This document shows, one piece after another, positions 18,178 to 28,540 of a stretch of 64,000 bases of DNA; positions within the stretch are counted from its first letter, which is position 1; the number at the start of each line of letters is the position of its first letter. The notes beneath the pieces are model-generated. The model worked only from the letters and a program-made list of their open reading frames with translations, did no database searches and was not told the origin of the DNA. The DNA is from Priestia megaterium. Its GTDB lineage: Bacteria > Bacillota > Bacilli > Bacillales > Bacillaceae_H. Position numbers and translations under genes: made by a program. Location: assembly GCF_009497655.1 (NCBI RefSeq), contig NZ_CP023317.1, forward strand, positions 649,501 to 713,500, read 5' to 3'.

Positions 18178-19419
18178 ATGAATAAAAAACGTGTAGTTGT
18201 AACAGGACTTGGTGGGCTTACACCAATTGGAAATGACGTAGAAACAGCTTGGAAAAACGCAGTAGCAGGCGTGTCTGGCGTTGGTCCTTTAACAAGACTA
18301 GATGCAGATGAATTTCCTGCTAAAGTAGCGGCTGAAGTAAAAGATTTTAACGTGGAAGATTTTATTGACCGCAAAGAGGCTCGTAAGATGGATCGCTTTA
18401 CTCAATATGCGATGGTAGCTGCATTGGCGGCTGTTAAAGATGCGAATTTGACTATTACGGAAGAGATTGCTCCAAACGTCGGGGTTTGGATTGGATCTGG
18501 AATTGGCGGTATGGAAACGTTTGAAAATCAATATTCAACGTTATTAGAAAAAGGTGCCCGCCGTGTAAGTCCATTCTTTATTCCGATGATGATTCCTGAT
18601 ATGGCAACAGGACAAGTTTCTATTGCTTTAGGGGCGAAAGGCGTGAACTCTTGTACGGTAACGGCGTGTGCAACAGGTACAAACTCTATTGGTGATGCAT
18701 TTAAAGTCATTCAACGCGGAGATGCAGACGTGATGGTGACGGGCGGTACGGAAGCACCAATCACGCGTTTATCTATTGCTGGTTTCTGTGCGAATAAAGC
18801 ACTTTCTACAAATCCAGATCCTGCAACAGCATCTCGTCCGTTTGATAAAGACCGCGACGGCTTCGTTATGGGAGAAGGTGCGGGTGTTATTGTGCTTGAA
18901 GAGCTTGAACATGCATTAGCACGCGGCGCACGTATTTATGCTGAAATTGTGGGCTATGGTTCAACAGGAGATGCTCATCATATCACAGCGCCAGCTCCAG
19001 GAGGAGAAGGCGGCGTTCGTGCAATGCGTCATGCGATTGAAGATGCAGGTCTACAGCCAAGTGATATTGATTACATCAATGCTCACGGTACAAGTACAGG
19101 GTACAACGATAAATTTGAAACGATGGCTATTAAAGAAGTATTTGGTGACCACGCTCAAAAAGTAGCAATTAGTTCAACAAAGTCAATGACTGGCCACTTG
19201 CTAGGAGCTGCTGGTGGAGTAGAAGCTATTTTTAGTGTGAAAGCAATTCAAGACGGTATTCTTCCTCCAACAATTAACTATCAAACACCCGATGAAGAGT
19301 GCGATTTAGACTACATTCCAAACAAAGCGCGTAAGCAAGAAGTAAAAGCGGTGCTAAGCAACTCACTTGGATTTGGCGGTCACAATGCAACAATCATCTT
19401 TAAAAAATACGAAGCATAA
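18178..19419 (+). CDS. fabF: 3-oxoacyl-[acyl-carrier-protein] synthase II
   Basis: The elongating condensing enzyme of fatty-acid synthesis. It has 413 residues with the thiolase-fold triad: Cys164 in TACATGTNS, His near 304 in [11 protein letters not shown] and His near 340 in [12 protein letters not shown]. The ribosome site AAGGAGATG precedes the ATG. It forms one operon with fabH. B. subtilis FabF is the target of cerulenin and platensimycin, and nothing in this sequence departs from the family. Confidence 0.96.
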   Translation: MNKKRVVVTGLGGLTPIGNDVETAWKNAVAGVSGVGPLTRLDADEFPAKVAAEVKDFNVEDFIDRKEARKMDRFTQYAMVAALAAVKDANLTITEEIAPNVGVWIGSGIGGMETFENQYSTLLEKGARRVSPFFIPMMIPDMATGQVSIALGAKGVNSCTVTACATGTNSIGDAFKVIQRGDADVMVTGGTEAPITRLSIAGFCANKALSTNPDPATASRPFDKDRDGFVMGEGAGVIVLEELEHALARGARIYAEIVGYGSTGDAHHITAPAPGGEGGVRAMRHAIEDAGLQPSDIDYINAHGTSTGYNDKFETMAIKEVFGDHAQKVAISSTKSMTGHLLGAAGGVEAIFSVKAIQDGILPPTINYQTPDEECDLDYIPNKARKQEVKAVLSNSLGFGGHNATIIFKKYEA

Positions 19420-19421
19420 TG

Positions 19422-19455
19422 AAAAATTCTAGGCTGACGCCTAGAATTTTTTTTA
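19422..19455 (+). terminator. fabHF terminator
   Basis: AAAATTCTAGGC pairs perfectly with GCCTAGAATTTT over TGAC, and eight T follow. Confidence 0.93.
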
Positions 19456-19525
19456 TTTTTAATAACCAAAAGAGTAGCTGTGAACATATCATGAAGCAAA
19501 AGGATGAAGAAAGAGAGGGGAAAAC

Positions 19526-20299
19526 ATGCCGATTGTTTCAACTTCTACTTGGACGGAGCCGAAAGAAATAAGCCGTTATCTTGCGCGCTATTTTAAGAAA
19601 TTAAAAGAAAAAGAATATATGGAATTACTTTTTAACTATGGAATGTGTCCGCCTTCTTTAATGTTTATAAAAGAATTAGAAGAAATGAAGAAAAGGCAGG
19701 TTTGGAAGAAAGTAAAAGCACATTATGAAAAGCTTAAAAAAGCATGGAATGGGCCGGATGTAGCGGTGCTAGTGCTTCCAAGCAATCCTCGAAATCGAAA
19801 AATGCAGCGTGAATTTAACGGAAGAGCAGGTGTCGCTTTTACCGATAAATTATTTGTGTTTATGACAAGTCATACATCCGATGAAGAAATGTTAGCGGTG
19901 CTTACCCATGAATATCATCACGTTTGCAGGCTAAAAGCCATTAACAAATCTGATGAAACGATTACTTTGTTAGACGCTATGATGATGGAAGGGTTAGCTG
20001 AAAGAGCAGTGGAGGAATATTGTGGTAAAAAATATTTAGCCCCTTGGACAAATTATTATACCATTGAAGAAGCTAAAAAAATGTGGGAAAAGCATGTTAA
20101 ACCTTATTACAATCTGCGCGCTGACGAAAAAAAATATGATCAACTGTTATTCGGCCAAAATTGGTATCCAGAAATGATGGGCTACAATATCGGTTATCAT
20201 CTTGTTACTTCATGTATGAAGCCTCACACTTTAACTACTACCCAGCTGCTTCCTCTTAGTACCAATACTATCTTAAAAAAATCTGCGTTCCAACTGTAA
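19526..20299 (+). CDS. yjaZ: DUF2268 predicted zinc metalloprotease YjaZ
   Basis: A 257-residue soluble protein with the zinc-protease signature HEYHH at residues 128-132 and a downstream MMEGLAERAVEEY helix that could supply the third ligand (Glu). The C-terminal part has MGYNIGYHLV, a conserved feature of the DUF2268 family. It is preceded by AGAGAGGGGAAAAC. Location between fabF and the app operon is the same as in B. subtilis. Substrate and role are unknown. It is probably monocistronic. Confidence 0.87.
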   Translation: MPIVSTSTWTEPKEISRYLARYFKKLKEKEYMELLFNYGMCPPSLMFIKELEEMKKRQVWKKVKAHYEKLKKAWNGPDVAVLVLPSNPRNRKMQREFNGRAGVAFTDKLFVFMTSHTSDEEMLAVLTHEYHHVCRLKAINKSDETITLLDAMMMEGLAERAVEEYCGKKYLAPWTNYYTIEEAKKMWEKHVKPYYNLRADEKKYDQLLFGQNWYPEMMGYNIGYHLVTSCMKPHTLTTTQLLPLSTNTILKKSAFQL

Positions 20300-20434
20300 A
20301 AAAATAAGTTCTATATACCTAAAACAAAAAATAGTAAAATTTATCCTGTTTTCAACAAAAAATTAGGAGGTTTATGCGTTAAAGTGCTGAAGAGATATTC
20401 AAAAATCATTATTTTAAAAATAAAAAATATAATT

Positions 20435-20449
20435 AATTTTCAAAATATA
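20435..20449. promoter_or_regulatory. CodY-like box upstream of appD
   Basis: AATTTTCAAAATATA matches the CodY consensus AATTTTCWGAAAATT at 12 of 15 positions. CodY represses nutrient-uptake genes when branched-chain amino acids and GTP are plentiful. It lies in the 226-base AT-rich region before the app operon. Confidence 0.5.
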
Positions 20450-20494
20450 TTGATTTTGTAATGAAATTGTAATAATATCTTATTCAAATATAAC

Positions 20495-20509
20495 AATTTT
20501 TAGAAAAAT
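20495..20509. promoter_or_regulatory. Second CodY-like box, next to the appD ribosome site
   Basis: AATTTTTAGAAAAAT matches the CodY consensus at 13 of 15 positions and ends only a few bases before the GAGGTG ribosome site of appD. The same 15-mer occurs at 26442-26456. Confidence 0.55.
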
Positions 20510-20525
20510 GAGGTGTGCACTATAA

Positions 20526-21548
20526 ATGGATAAAAAGCCCGTCGAATCAACACCTTTACTAGAAGTGAAAAATTTACAAACTGCTTTTTCCATTAATGAT
20601 TCCTGGCATAATGCTGTGGACGACGTGTCGTTTCAAGTCGGACGAAAGCGAATTGTAGGAGTTGTAGGAGAATCTGGCTGTGGAAAAAGCGTATTGTCTT
20701 TATCCGTTATTGGGCTATTACCTAAAGTAAATAGTCAAATTAGAAGCGGAAGCGTTGTATTTAACGGAAAGAATCTTACGCACTTATCAGAAGATGAGAT
20801 GAATGATGTTCGGGGAAAAGACATCTCAATGATTTTCCAAGAACCGATGACATCTCTCAATCCTGTTTTAACCATTGGGTATCAGCTGCAGGAAGTATTG
20901 TTTAACCATATGAATATATCGAAAGCGGAAGCGCGTGAAAAAAGCATTGCGCTTTTAAAAAGCGTTGGTATTTCGAGATCCGAAAAGCTCATCGATGAAT
21001 ATCCGCATCAGCTATCGGGAGGAATGAGACAGCGCGTCATGATTGCCATGGCGGTAGCTTGTCAGCCTAAACTTTTAATTGCGGATGAGCCGACAACCGC
21101 CCTGGATGTTACGGTTCAAGCTCAAATTTTAGAATTGTTAAAAGAAATTCAAGAAAGCAATGATATGTCTATTATTATGATTACTCATGATTTAGGAGTC
21201 GTTGCTGAGATGTGTGATGAAGTGATTGTCATGTATGGCGGGAAAATTGTTGAGCATACAGATGTTGATACGTTATTTTATGCCCCAAAACATCCGTACA
21301 CGAAAGCGCTTCTTCACTCAATTCCACGCATGGAAGATGATGTAGAAGTATTAAATACGATCAAAGGAATTGTGCCTTCTCTTGTAAACATGCCGAGGAC
21401 AGGCTGTCGTTTCGTTAACCGATGTCCTCATGCAATGGAAGACTGCAGTTCCGTTACGCCTGTTCTTCGCGAGGATTCACAGGGGCATGACGTCGCATGT
21501 CTGCTGTATGAAAACAGCTATCCGTCAAAAGGAGTGAAGACAAGCTAA
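20526..21548 (+). CDS. appD: Oligopeptide ABC transporter ATP-binding protein AppD
   Basis: One of two cytoplasmic ATPases that power the App oligopeptide importer. It has 340 residues: Walker [11 protein letters not shown] near residue 47, signature LSGGMRQR near 160, Walker B LLIADEP near 180, and a C-terminal oligopeptide-transporter domain with the cysteine cluster CRFVNRCPHAMEDC near residue 295. That cluster in Opp/Dpp ATPases can hold an Fe-S cluster. Its stop overlaps the appF ATG by one base. First gene of appDFABC, which in B. subtilis imports peptides for nutrition and signalling. Confidence 0.94.
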   Translation: MDKKPVESTPLLEVKNLQTAFSINDSWHNAVDDVSFQVGRKRIVGVVGESGCGKSVLSLSVIGLLPKVNSQIRSGSVVFNGKNLTHLSEDEMNDVRGKDISMIFQEPMTSLNPVLTIGYQLQEVLFNHMNISKAEAREKSIALLKSVGISRSEKLIDEYPHQLSGGMRQRVMIAMAVACQPKLLIADEPTTALDVTVQAQILELLKEIQESNDMSIIMITHDLGVVAEMCDEVIVMYGGKIVEHTDVDTLFYAPKHPYTKALLHSIPRMEDDVEVLNTIKGIVPSLVNMPRTGCRFVNRCPHAMEDCSSVTPVLREDSQGHDVACLLYENSYPSKGVKTS

Positions 21549-22531
21549 TGACTAAAGCAGTGAAAGATGTATTGCTAGAAGTTCAGCATTTAAAAACCTA
21601 TTATCCTATTCACGGGGGATTTTTTCGAAAGAAAATTGGTGATGTAAAAGCAGTTGACGGTATTTCCTTTGCGATTCGAAAAGGAGAAACGCTCGGTCTG
21701 GTAGGAGAATCTGGCTGTGGAAAATCCACGGCAGGAAGGACGATTCTAAGACTGTTGGAACCAACTAGCGGAAAAATTATTTTCGATGGTAAAGATATCA
21801 CAGAAGCAAGAGGAACTTCTCTCCGTAAAATTAGACAAGATTTCCAAATGGTTTTTCAAGATCCCTATGCTTCCCTCAATCCAATGCAAATGGTTGGAGA
21901 TGTTATTTCTGAACCAATTCGGAATTTTACAGGAAAATCAACCAATCAATTAAAATCAGAAGTTATGAATCTACTTACAAAAGTAGGGTTACCGGAAGAT
22001 GCATACTATAAATATCCTCACGAATTTTCCGGTGGGCAGCGTCAGCGTATTGGAATTGCACGTGCACTTGCACTTCGTCCAAAACTTATTATTGCTGATG
22101 AACCGGTGTCGGCACTTGACGTTTCTGTCCAATCACAAGTTTTAAACCTTCTTAAAGAACTTCAACAAGAATTCGACCTAACCTTTTTATTTATTGCCCA
22201 TGATTTGAGTGTTGTTAAACATATGAGTGACCGTATCGGTGTTATGTACCTAGGCGGTTTAGTAGAAATTGCTGATAAGAAAAGCCTATACGCAGAGCCA
22301 TTGCACCCTTATACGCAAGCGCTTGTATCGGCTATACCTGAACCAGATCCACGAAAGAAAAAACAGCGCATTATTTTACAGGGAGATGTGCCAAGTCCAA
22401 TTGATCCGCCAAAAGGCTGTGCGTTTCATCCTCGCTGTATACATGCCATGGCAGAGTGCAGCCAAACGAAACCTGCCTTAAAGGAGGTGAGACCTGGCCA
22501 TCAAGTAGCTTGCCATTTATATAACTCGTAA
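21548..22531 (+). CDS. appF: Oligopeptide ABC transporter ATP-binding protein AppF
   Basis: Second ATPase of the App importer, 327 residues. Walker [13 protein letters not shown] is near residue 57, signature [10 protein letters not shown] near 164 and Walker B IIADEP near 185. The C-terminal [14 protein letters not shown] segment parallels the cysteine cluster of AppD. It is translationally coupled to appD by a TAATG overlap. appA follows after 43 bases with its own strong ribosome site, fitting a higher level of binding protein. Confidence 0.94.
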   Translation: MTKAVKDVLLEVQHLKTYYPIHGGFFRKKIGDVKAVDGISFAIRKGETLGLVGESGCGKSTAGRTILRLLEPTSGKIIFDGKDITEARGTSLRKIRQDFQMVFQDPYASLNPMQMVGDVISEPIRNFTGKSTNQLKSEVMNLLTKVGLPEDAYYKYPHEFSGGQRQRIGIARALALRPKLIIADEPVSALDVSVQSQVLNLLKELQQEFDLTFLFIAHDLSVVKHMSDRIGVMYLGGLVEIADKKSLYAEPLHPYTQALVSAIPEPDPRKKKQRIILQGDVPSPIDPPKGCAFHPRCIHAMAECSQTKPALKEVRPGHQVACHLYNS

Positions 22532-22574
22532 AAGCTACATACGAACAGATTATTAGTTAAATAGGGGGAACGTC

Positions 22575-24314
22575 ATGATGAAAAAGAAATCGTTTTTATC
22601 ACTTGTTTCCATTTTGCTTGTGCTATCGCTTTTTCTAGCGGCATGCAGCGGTGGAAGCAGTTCTTCATCTTCTAGTAATAAAGAAGGCGGAGAAGCAAAA
22701 ACTGAAGGTGCAAAAACAGACAAGCCAAAAGATGGCGGAACGATTACGTATGGGATTGACGGAGCGCCGGAAGGGCTTTTTGAGTACGCATTGTATGGTA
22801 GTGCGTATGATAGCCAAATCTTAGAATTTATCAATGAAGGTCTTTTTACTTATGATAAGAAATTAAAAATTAAATCTGACTTAGCTACTTGGGACGTGAG
22901 TGGTGATAAACTAACTTACACGTTTAAATTAAAAAAGGGGATTAAGTGGCATAACGGAGATCCATTAACTGCAGATGATTTTAAATATACGTATGAAACG
23001 ATTGCTGATAAAGACTATACAGGTCCACGCTATGTAAACGTTGAGCATATTAAAGGCGCTCAAGAATATCATGACGGCAAAGCGGATTCTATTTCCGGAG
23101 TTGAAGTGGTAGATCCGCAAACATTTAAAGTAACGTTTAAAGAAGTTCGTGTAAATAACTTAGACAATCTATGGCCGTATCCAATGCCGAAAAAGTACTA
23201 TGAAGGAATTGCTGTAAAAGATCTTGCAGAGTCCAAACAAGTTCGTAAAGAGCCTATTGGTGTTGGACCATTTAAAGTGAAAAAAGTGGTAGCAAGTGAA
23301 TATGTTCAGATGGAACGCAATGATGACTATTGGAAAGGTAAGCCTCATCTTGATGGCGTTGTTGTAAAAGTACTGGATCCATCTGTTTCCGCCGGAGCAT
23401 TGAAAAAAGGCGATGTCGACATTATGGATGTTCGCCCAGCTGATTTAGGGCAAGTTGAAAAAGCAGAAAACTTAGACTTTTTGGAAGGGAAATCAACTAG
23501 TTATTCGTATATTGGTCTACGATTTGGACATCGTGATAAAAACGCTGGTAAAAACGTAGATGATTATGATAAGTTCAAAGATCTAAAACTTCGTCAAGCA
23601 TTGCTTTACGCAATAGATAGAAAAGCAATGGTAAAAGCATTTATGAACGACAAAGCGGTTGTTTCTAACACAGTTATTCCCTCTGTATTCTGGATTGCTG
23701 CTGACCAAAAAGATTTAACAAAGTACAAGTATAGTCCAGAAAAAGCTAAGAAATTGTTAGCTGAAGCTGGTTATAAAGATAAGAATAATGACGGTTTTGT
23801 AGAAGATCCAAACGGAAAACCATTTACGATCTCATTTGGTCACTATGCTGGTCCAGCCAACTTCGAGGGTCGTGCGAAGGCTATTATGCAAGCATGGAAT
23901 GATATTGGTATTAAAACAAAATTAGCAACGGGTTCACTTGTTGAATTTAACTTGTACAATGAAATGAAAGATAACGACGATAAGGCGTTAGAAGCGTTCT
24001 TCGGTTCTTGGGACACTGGTTCAGATCCAGATCCTACAGGATTATGGAGCTCTAATGCTGAATGGAACTATGGCCGTTGGGTAAATAAGGAATCTGATGA
24101 AATGCTTAAAGACGGTTTGAGTGAAAAATCATTTGATGATAAACACCGTAAAGATGTATATGTAAAATGGCAAAAATTCTTTAACGAGCAGCTGCCAGCA
24201 CTTCCTTTATGGGAAAATATCAATATTTATGCTGTGAATAAGCGTGTGAAAAACGTAACTCTAGATCCATCAACGGTAGTTGTAGATCCGGAGAAATGGT
24301 CTGTAACGGAATAA
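22575..24314 (+). CDS. appA: Oligopeptide-binding lipoprotein AppA
   Basis: The extracytoplasmic receptor of the App importer, 579 residues. It has a lipoprotein signal peptide with lipobox LAAC (Cys24), then a Ser/Gly/Lys-rich linker to about residue 55. An SBP_bac_5 domain follows, with segments such as LKKGIKWHNGDPLTADDFKYTYE near residue 120 given only in part here (WHNGDPLTADD). Two adjacent ATG codons begin the frame after GGGGGAAC. In the B. subtilis laboratory strain appA is inactivated by a frameshift; here it is intact. Confidence 0.93.
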   Translation: MMKKKSFLSLVSILLVLSLFLAACSGGSSSSSSSNKEGGEAKTEGAKTDKPKDGGTITYGIDGAPEGLFEYALYGSAYDSQILEFINEGLFTYDKKLKIKSDLATWDVSGDKLTYTFKLKKGIKWHNGDPLTADDFKYTYETIADKDYTGPRYVNVEHIKGAQEYHDGKADSISGVEVVDPQTFKVTFKEVRVNNLDNLWPYPMPKKYYEGIAVKDLAESKQVRKEPIGVGPFKVKKVVASEYVQMERNDDYWKGKPHLDGVVVKVLDPSVSAGALKKGDVDIMDVRPADLGQVEKAENLDFLEGKSTSYSYIGLRFGHRDKNAGKNVDDYDKFKDLKLRQALLYAIDRKAMVKAFMNDKAVVSNTVIPSVFWIAADQKDLTKYKYSPEKAKKLLAEAGYKDKNNDGFVEDPNGKPFTISFGHYAGPANFEGRAKAIMQAWNDIGIKTKLATGSLVEFNLYNEMKDNDDKALEAFFGSWDTGSDPDPTGLWSSNAEWNYGRWVNKESDEMLKDGLSEKSFDDKHRKDVYVKWQKFFNEQLPALPLWENINIYAVNKRVKNVTLDPSTVVVDPEKWSVTE

Positions 24315-24342
24315 GTATTTTATATGTAAAGGAGAGTCAACG

Positions 24343-25308
24343 ATGCTGCAATACTCACTAAGACGTATTTTAGGGATGATTCCAATGTTGATTCTGATCT
24401 CCTTTGTTGTGTTTTCCCTGGCAAAAATGATGCCAGGGGACCCTTTTGGGGGAGAAATCAACCCCAGTAATACAGATCCAAAATACATTGAGGAAATGCG
24501 TGATAAGCTAGGATATAACGATCCTATCTACGTTCAATATTGGAACTGGGTAAAGGGAGTGGCACAAGGAGATTTAGGAAAGTCAACAACTCATAAGTTA
24601 CCGACATTAGATATTATTTTAGAGCGTATGCCTAATACGATCTTTTTAGCTTTGACTTCGCTTTTGATTACGTATGTGTTTGCATTTATTTTAGGTATGT
24701 ATGCAGGAAGAAAACCGTATACCTTAGCAGATAACTTTATTGCAGGATATAATTACTTTGCATTAGCGGTTCCATCGTTTATCGCAGGGATCGTAGGCAT
24801 TTATTTATTTTCCTTTCAGTTAGGCTGGTTTCCGTTTAGCGGTTCTGTTGAAGTAGGATTAAAAGAGGGATCATGGGAATTTATTCAAAGTAGAATTCAT
24901 CACGTTATATTACCTGCACTGATTCTTGGCTTGATGTCGACCGCGCAGTATACCCAATTTTTGCGTAATGATATTATTGAAAACAGTCGCAAAGATTTTG
25001 TGCGCACAGCCAGAGCAAAAGGAACAAAAGAATCTAAAATTTATAATGTTCATATCTTACGCAACTCAATGATTCCGCTTATTACGTTTTTAGGGTTTGA
25101 TCTTGTAACAATCATTAGCGGTTCTATCATTACAGAGACAATCTTTACGTATCCAGGAATCGGAAAGTTGTTTGTTGACTCTGTAGCAACTCGTGACTAC
25201 TCAGTTATGATGTCGCTTACAATGCTGTTTTCAATTTTAACATTGGTTGGGAATCTGGTTGCTGATTTGTTATACGGCGTAGCAGATCCGCGTATTCGTT
25301 TGGATTAG
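24343..25308 (+). CDS. appB: Oligopeptide ABC transporter permease AppB
   Basis: A 321-residue inner-membrane permease with about six transmembrane segments. The first is MLILISFVVFSLAKMMPGD at the N-terminus, and the BPD_transp_1 EAA loop (VRTARAKGTKESKIY) is near residue 220. N-terminal FVVF...MPGDP and C-terminal YGVADPRIRLD are typical of the DppB/OppB type. It follows appA by 28 bases and precedes appC by 11. It pairs with AppC to form the channel. Confidence 0.94.
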   Translation: MLQYSLRRILGMIPMLILISFVVFSLAKMMPGDPFGGEINPSNTDPKYIEEMRDKLGYNDPIYVQYWNWVKGVAQGDLGKSTTHKLPTLDIILERMPNTIFLALTSLLITYVFAFILGMYAGRKPYTLADNFIAGYNYFALAVPSFIAGIVGIYLFSFQLGWFPFSGSVEVGLKEGSWEFIQSRIHHVILPALILGLMSTAQYTQFLRNDIIENSRKDFVRTARAKGTKESKIYNVHILRNSMIPLITFLGFDLVTIISGSIITETIFTYPGIGKLFVDSVATRDYSVMMSLTMLFSILTLVGNLVADLLYGVADPRIRLD

Positions 25309-25319
25309 GAGGAGAAAGT

Positions 25320-26234
25320 ATGGAAATTGTAACGAAAAAAGATGTACAGCCAGAAGTGAATATGAAAGCTCCTAAAAACCTTTCTCCATGGGCGATTGCG
25401 CGAAAGAAGTTTGTAAAAAATAAACTAGCCATGATAAGTTTAGCTTTCATGATTGTGATTACGCTTCTTGCCATTTTTGCACCGCTGCTTACAAAAGCAG
25501 ATATTACACGTATCGACTATATGGCGATGAATGCAGCGCCTTCCAGTGAGCATTGGTTTGGAACGGATACAAATGGTCGAGACGTATTTGCACGTACATT
25601 GTATGGAGGAAGAACTTCGTTACTGATTGGAGTTGCTTGTACAACACTCGTTATTTTAATCGGAACTCTTATTGGTTCGATTGCGGGTTATTACGGAGGC
25701 AAAGTGGACCAATTCTTAATGCGTTTTACAGACTTTGTCTTAAACTTTCCGCTCATTGTTTTTGTTGTAGTGTTAAATACAATTCTAATTGGAAAAATCT
25801 CAGGCGTTTGGACGCTCATCCTAGTTGTTAGCTTCCTAAGCTGGGGAAGTACGGCCCGGCTGGTGCGAAGCAAAGTCTTGGCTGAAAAAGAAAATGAATA
25901 TGTGCTTTCAGCTGTTTCCATTGGGTGCAGCCCGTTTAAAATCATCTTCAAACATTTGCTGCCAAATGTGTTTTCAACGATTGTGGTTCAAGCCAGTTTG
26001 CAGATGGCCATCCTTATCGTGTTTGAGTCAGCGATTAGCTTTATCGGTTTTGGCGTGCCGGCTGATACGCCGAGCTGGGGGAATATGCTGACAGAAGCAA
26101 GGGAATCAGATGTGCTGCAGAATAAGCCTTGGATGTGGGTTCCGCCAGGTTTAGCTATTACATTTACGATCCTGGCTATCAACTTCATTGGTGAAGGATT
26201 AAAAGATGCTTTAAATCCAAAATCTCTTCGTTAA
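25320..26234 (+). CDS. appC: Oligopeptide ABC transporter permease AppC
   Basis: A 304-residue membrane permease of the DppC/OppC type. A cytoplasmic N-terminus is followed by a first membrane segment at about 38-58 and the periplasmic segment SSEHWFGTDTNGRDVFAR near residue 75. The EAA loop is near 195, and the end GEGLKDALNPKSL is characteristic. The start follows AGGAGGAGAAAGT. It is the last gene of appDFABC, and a strong terminator begins within the stop codon region. Confidence 0.94.
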   Translation: MEIVTKKDVQPEVNMKAPKNLSPWAIARKKFVKNKLAMISLAFMIVITLLAIFAPLLTKADITRIDYMAMNAAPSSEHWFGTDTNGRDVFARTLYGGRTSLLIGVACTTLVILIGTLIGSIAGYYGGKVDQFLMRFTDFVLNFPLIVFVVVLNTILIGKISGVWTLILVVSFLSWGSTARLVRSKVLAEKENEYVLSAVSIGCSPFKIIFKHLLPNVFSTIVVQASLQMAILIVFESAISFIGFGVPADTPSWGNMLTEARESDVLQNKPWMWVPPGLAITFTILAINFIGEGLKDALNPKSLR

Positions 26235-26266
26235 AAATCTATCACAAAAGTGTGATAGATTTTTTT
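26233..26266 (+). terminator. app operon terminator
   Basis: AAAATCTATCACA pairs perfectly with TGTGATAGATTTT over AAAG, and further T residues follow. Confidence 0.92.
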
Positions 26267-26294
26267 AGGTTTGTCAGACCTCCTGACAAACCTA
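26266..26294. repeat. Perfect 12-bp inverted repeat after the app terminator
   Basis: TAGGTTTGTCAG is followed by ACCTC and then its exact complement CTGACAAACCTA. There is no T run after it, so it is not a usual terminator. It may be an operator or an RNA hairpin in the 299-base gap before yjbA. Confidence 0.7.
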
Positions 26295-26346
26295 TTACTA
26301 TAGAAGAAACTCGGATTTTTTCTGCTTATAGGGGTGGATATAGTTC

Positions 26347-26505
26347 ATGAAGCCTGTAGCAATCATTAGCACTGGCGTTATGTCTGAGCTTCGAAATAAG
26401 TGCATTTGCATAATAACCAAAAACGAAGGTATTTTACAATTAATTTTTAGAAAAATAACATCATTTGGAATAAAAATTCCTTTCTCTGCCTATACTGATG
26501 GATAA
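26347..26505 (+). CDS. Possible 52-residue peptide upstream of yjbA
   Basis: An ATG at 26347 preceded by GGGGTGG (9-base spacing) opens a frame of 52 codons that begins MKPVAIISTGVMSELRNK and ends in FSAYTDG. Part of the frame overlaps the CodY-like box at 26442. No family is recognised and the second half is AT-rich with low-complexity codons. It may be a real small peptide, a gene remnant or chance. Confidence 0.22.
   Translation: MKPVAIISTGVMSELRNKCICIITKNEGILQLIFRKITSFGIKIPFSAYTDG
26442..26456. promoter_or_regulatory. CodY-like box upstream of yjbA
   Basis: AATTTTTAGAAAAAT matches the CodY consensus at 13 of 15 positions and is identical, base for base, to the box before appD. It lies about 78 bases before the yjbA start. 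Confidence 0.5.
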
Positions 26506-26533
26506 CAAACAGATAGTAAGTGAGGGGTAAATT

Positions 26534-27283
26534 ATGCTATATCTTCATGATGTATGGGTTAATTGGTTTGAAGGCGAAGAAAACGGTTATAATGTGTGTC
26601 ATTTCCATGAGTGGAGAAAAGACGATTGTGTAGAACTGCTCGATCAAGCACCGTTATTAAAAGTAAATCCGCTTTTATTTCATTACATTGAAAATGATCT
26701 TTCCGAGCTACCTCAACAACTACTACAAGATGTCTATCAGAAAGCATACATTCGGAAAAATCATGAGCGCACGCAGGTTGAATATTGTTTTATTGTTACA
26801 GATGGAACGAATATTTTAGCAATTGATACGATGGGCTATCATATCCCAATTCGAAAAAGCCGCTTAATTCCAAGACAAGAACAGTTAGTTTATGAGATGA
26901 TTGCGGATCAAGAAGAGCTAGAATATAAGTTCAGTGAAGACGAGCTAACTAAAAAAGAGCATCATATTCTTTCGCCGTCTCCTGAAACGATGAGAGGGCT
27001 AACACGTAAAGAACGTCAGCTAAAACAGCTGTTATTTATGGCACTTGATCAGCTACATACAACAAAAAATACAGCTCAAATCCGCTACTGGTACACAGAG
27101 TGGAATCCAACGAAATACGAAGACATTCAAGAGATGCCGTTTCAAGACGTATGGAATCAGCTATACGATGAAACGAAGTCAGGGTGGTCACCGAAACATA
27201 AATTATTATGCGAGCGCTTAGTAAAAGGACAACCTTTCTTTGAAAAACTTTGGGAAATTGAACAAGAGCCAAAAGTGAATTAA
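26534..27283 (+). CDS. yjbA: UPF0736 family protein YjbA
   Basis: A 249-residue soluble protein with the same length and characteristic motifs as Bacillus subtilis YjbA ([13 protein letters not shown] at the start, [20 protein letters not shown] near residue 95 in part). It is rich in Trp, Tyr and Glu, with no signal peptide or membrane segment. The start follows AGTGAGGGGTAAATT. Its place between the app operon and trpS is conserved. In B. subtilis yjbA is reported as sporulation-associated, but biochemical function is unknown. Confidence 0.88.
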   Translation: MLYLHDVWVNWFEGEENGYNVCHFHEWRKDDCVELLDQAPLLKVNPLLFHYIENDLSELPQQLLQDVYQKAYIRKNHERTQVEYCFIVTDGTNILAIDTMGYHIPIRKSRLIPRQEQLVYEMIADQEELEYKFSEDELTKKEHHILSPSPETMRGLTRKERQLKQLLFMALDQLHTTKNTAQIRYWYTEWNPTKYEDIQEMPFQDVWNQLYDETKSGWSPKHKLLCERLVKGQPFFEKLWEIEQEPKVN

Positions 27284-27312
27284 AAAAACGACTGCATAGC
27301 AGTCGTTTTTTT

Positions 27313-27314
<2 letters not shown>
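27283..27314. terminator. Bidirectional terminator between yjbA and trpS
   Basis: AAAAACGACTGC pairs with GCAGTCGTTTTT over ATA, with A and T runs on opposite sides. Confidence 0.92.
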
Positions 27315-28311
<997 letters not shown>

Positions 28312-28349
28312 TCATCTGCACATATATGATGCTAGTTTACGTATACAAC

Positions 28350-28540
28350 ATAAAAAGGCCCATCCGCTCCTAGCATAAGCTAGGGGCGAATGGACCGCGT
28401 TGCCACCCTAATTAGCACACATTATTGTGAACTATCTTTATTCATGTAACGTTGAGATCAACGTTCAAGCTTTGCACTTGAAAGCTCCAAAGTCCATTCT
28501 GCAGGTTTCAATGTTTGTTCTCACCAGCCACAAACTCTCT
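28350..28540 (-). promoter_or_regulatory. Tryptophan T-box riboswitch of trpS
   Basis: On the minus strand the leader has a stem I region with GUGAGAACAAAC and the specifier loop AAUGGAC, whose UGG (28494-28496) is the Trp codon. The T-box element AGGGUGGCAACGCGG follows at about 28392-28407. The long terminator hairpin GGUCCAUUCGCCCCUAGC / GCUAGGAGCGGAUGGGCC then runs into a U run ending near 28350. The terminator 5' arm overlaps the T-box sequence, giving the usual antiterminator switch. Confidence 0.93.
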
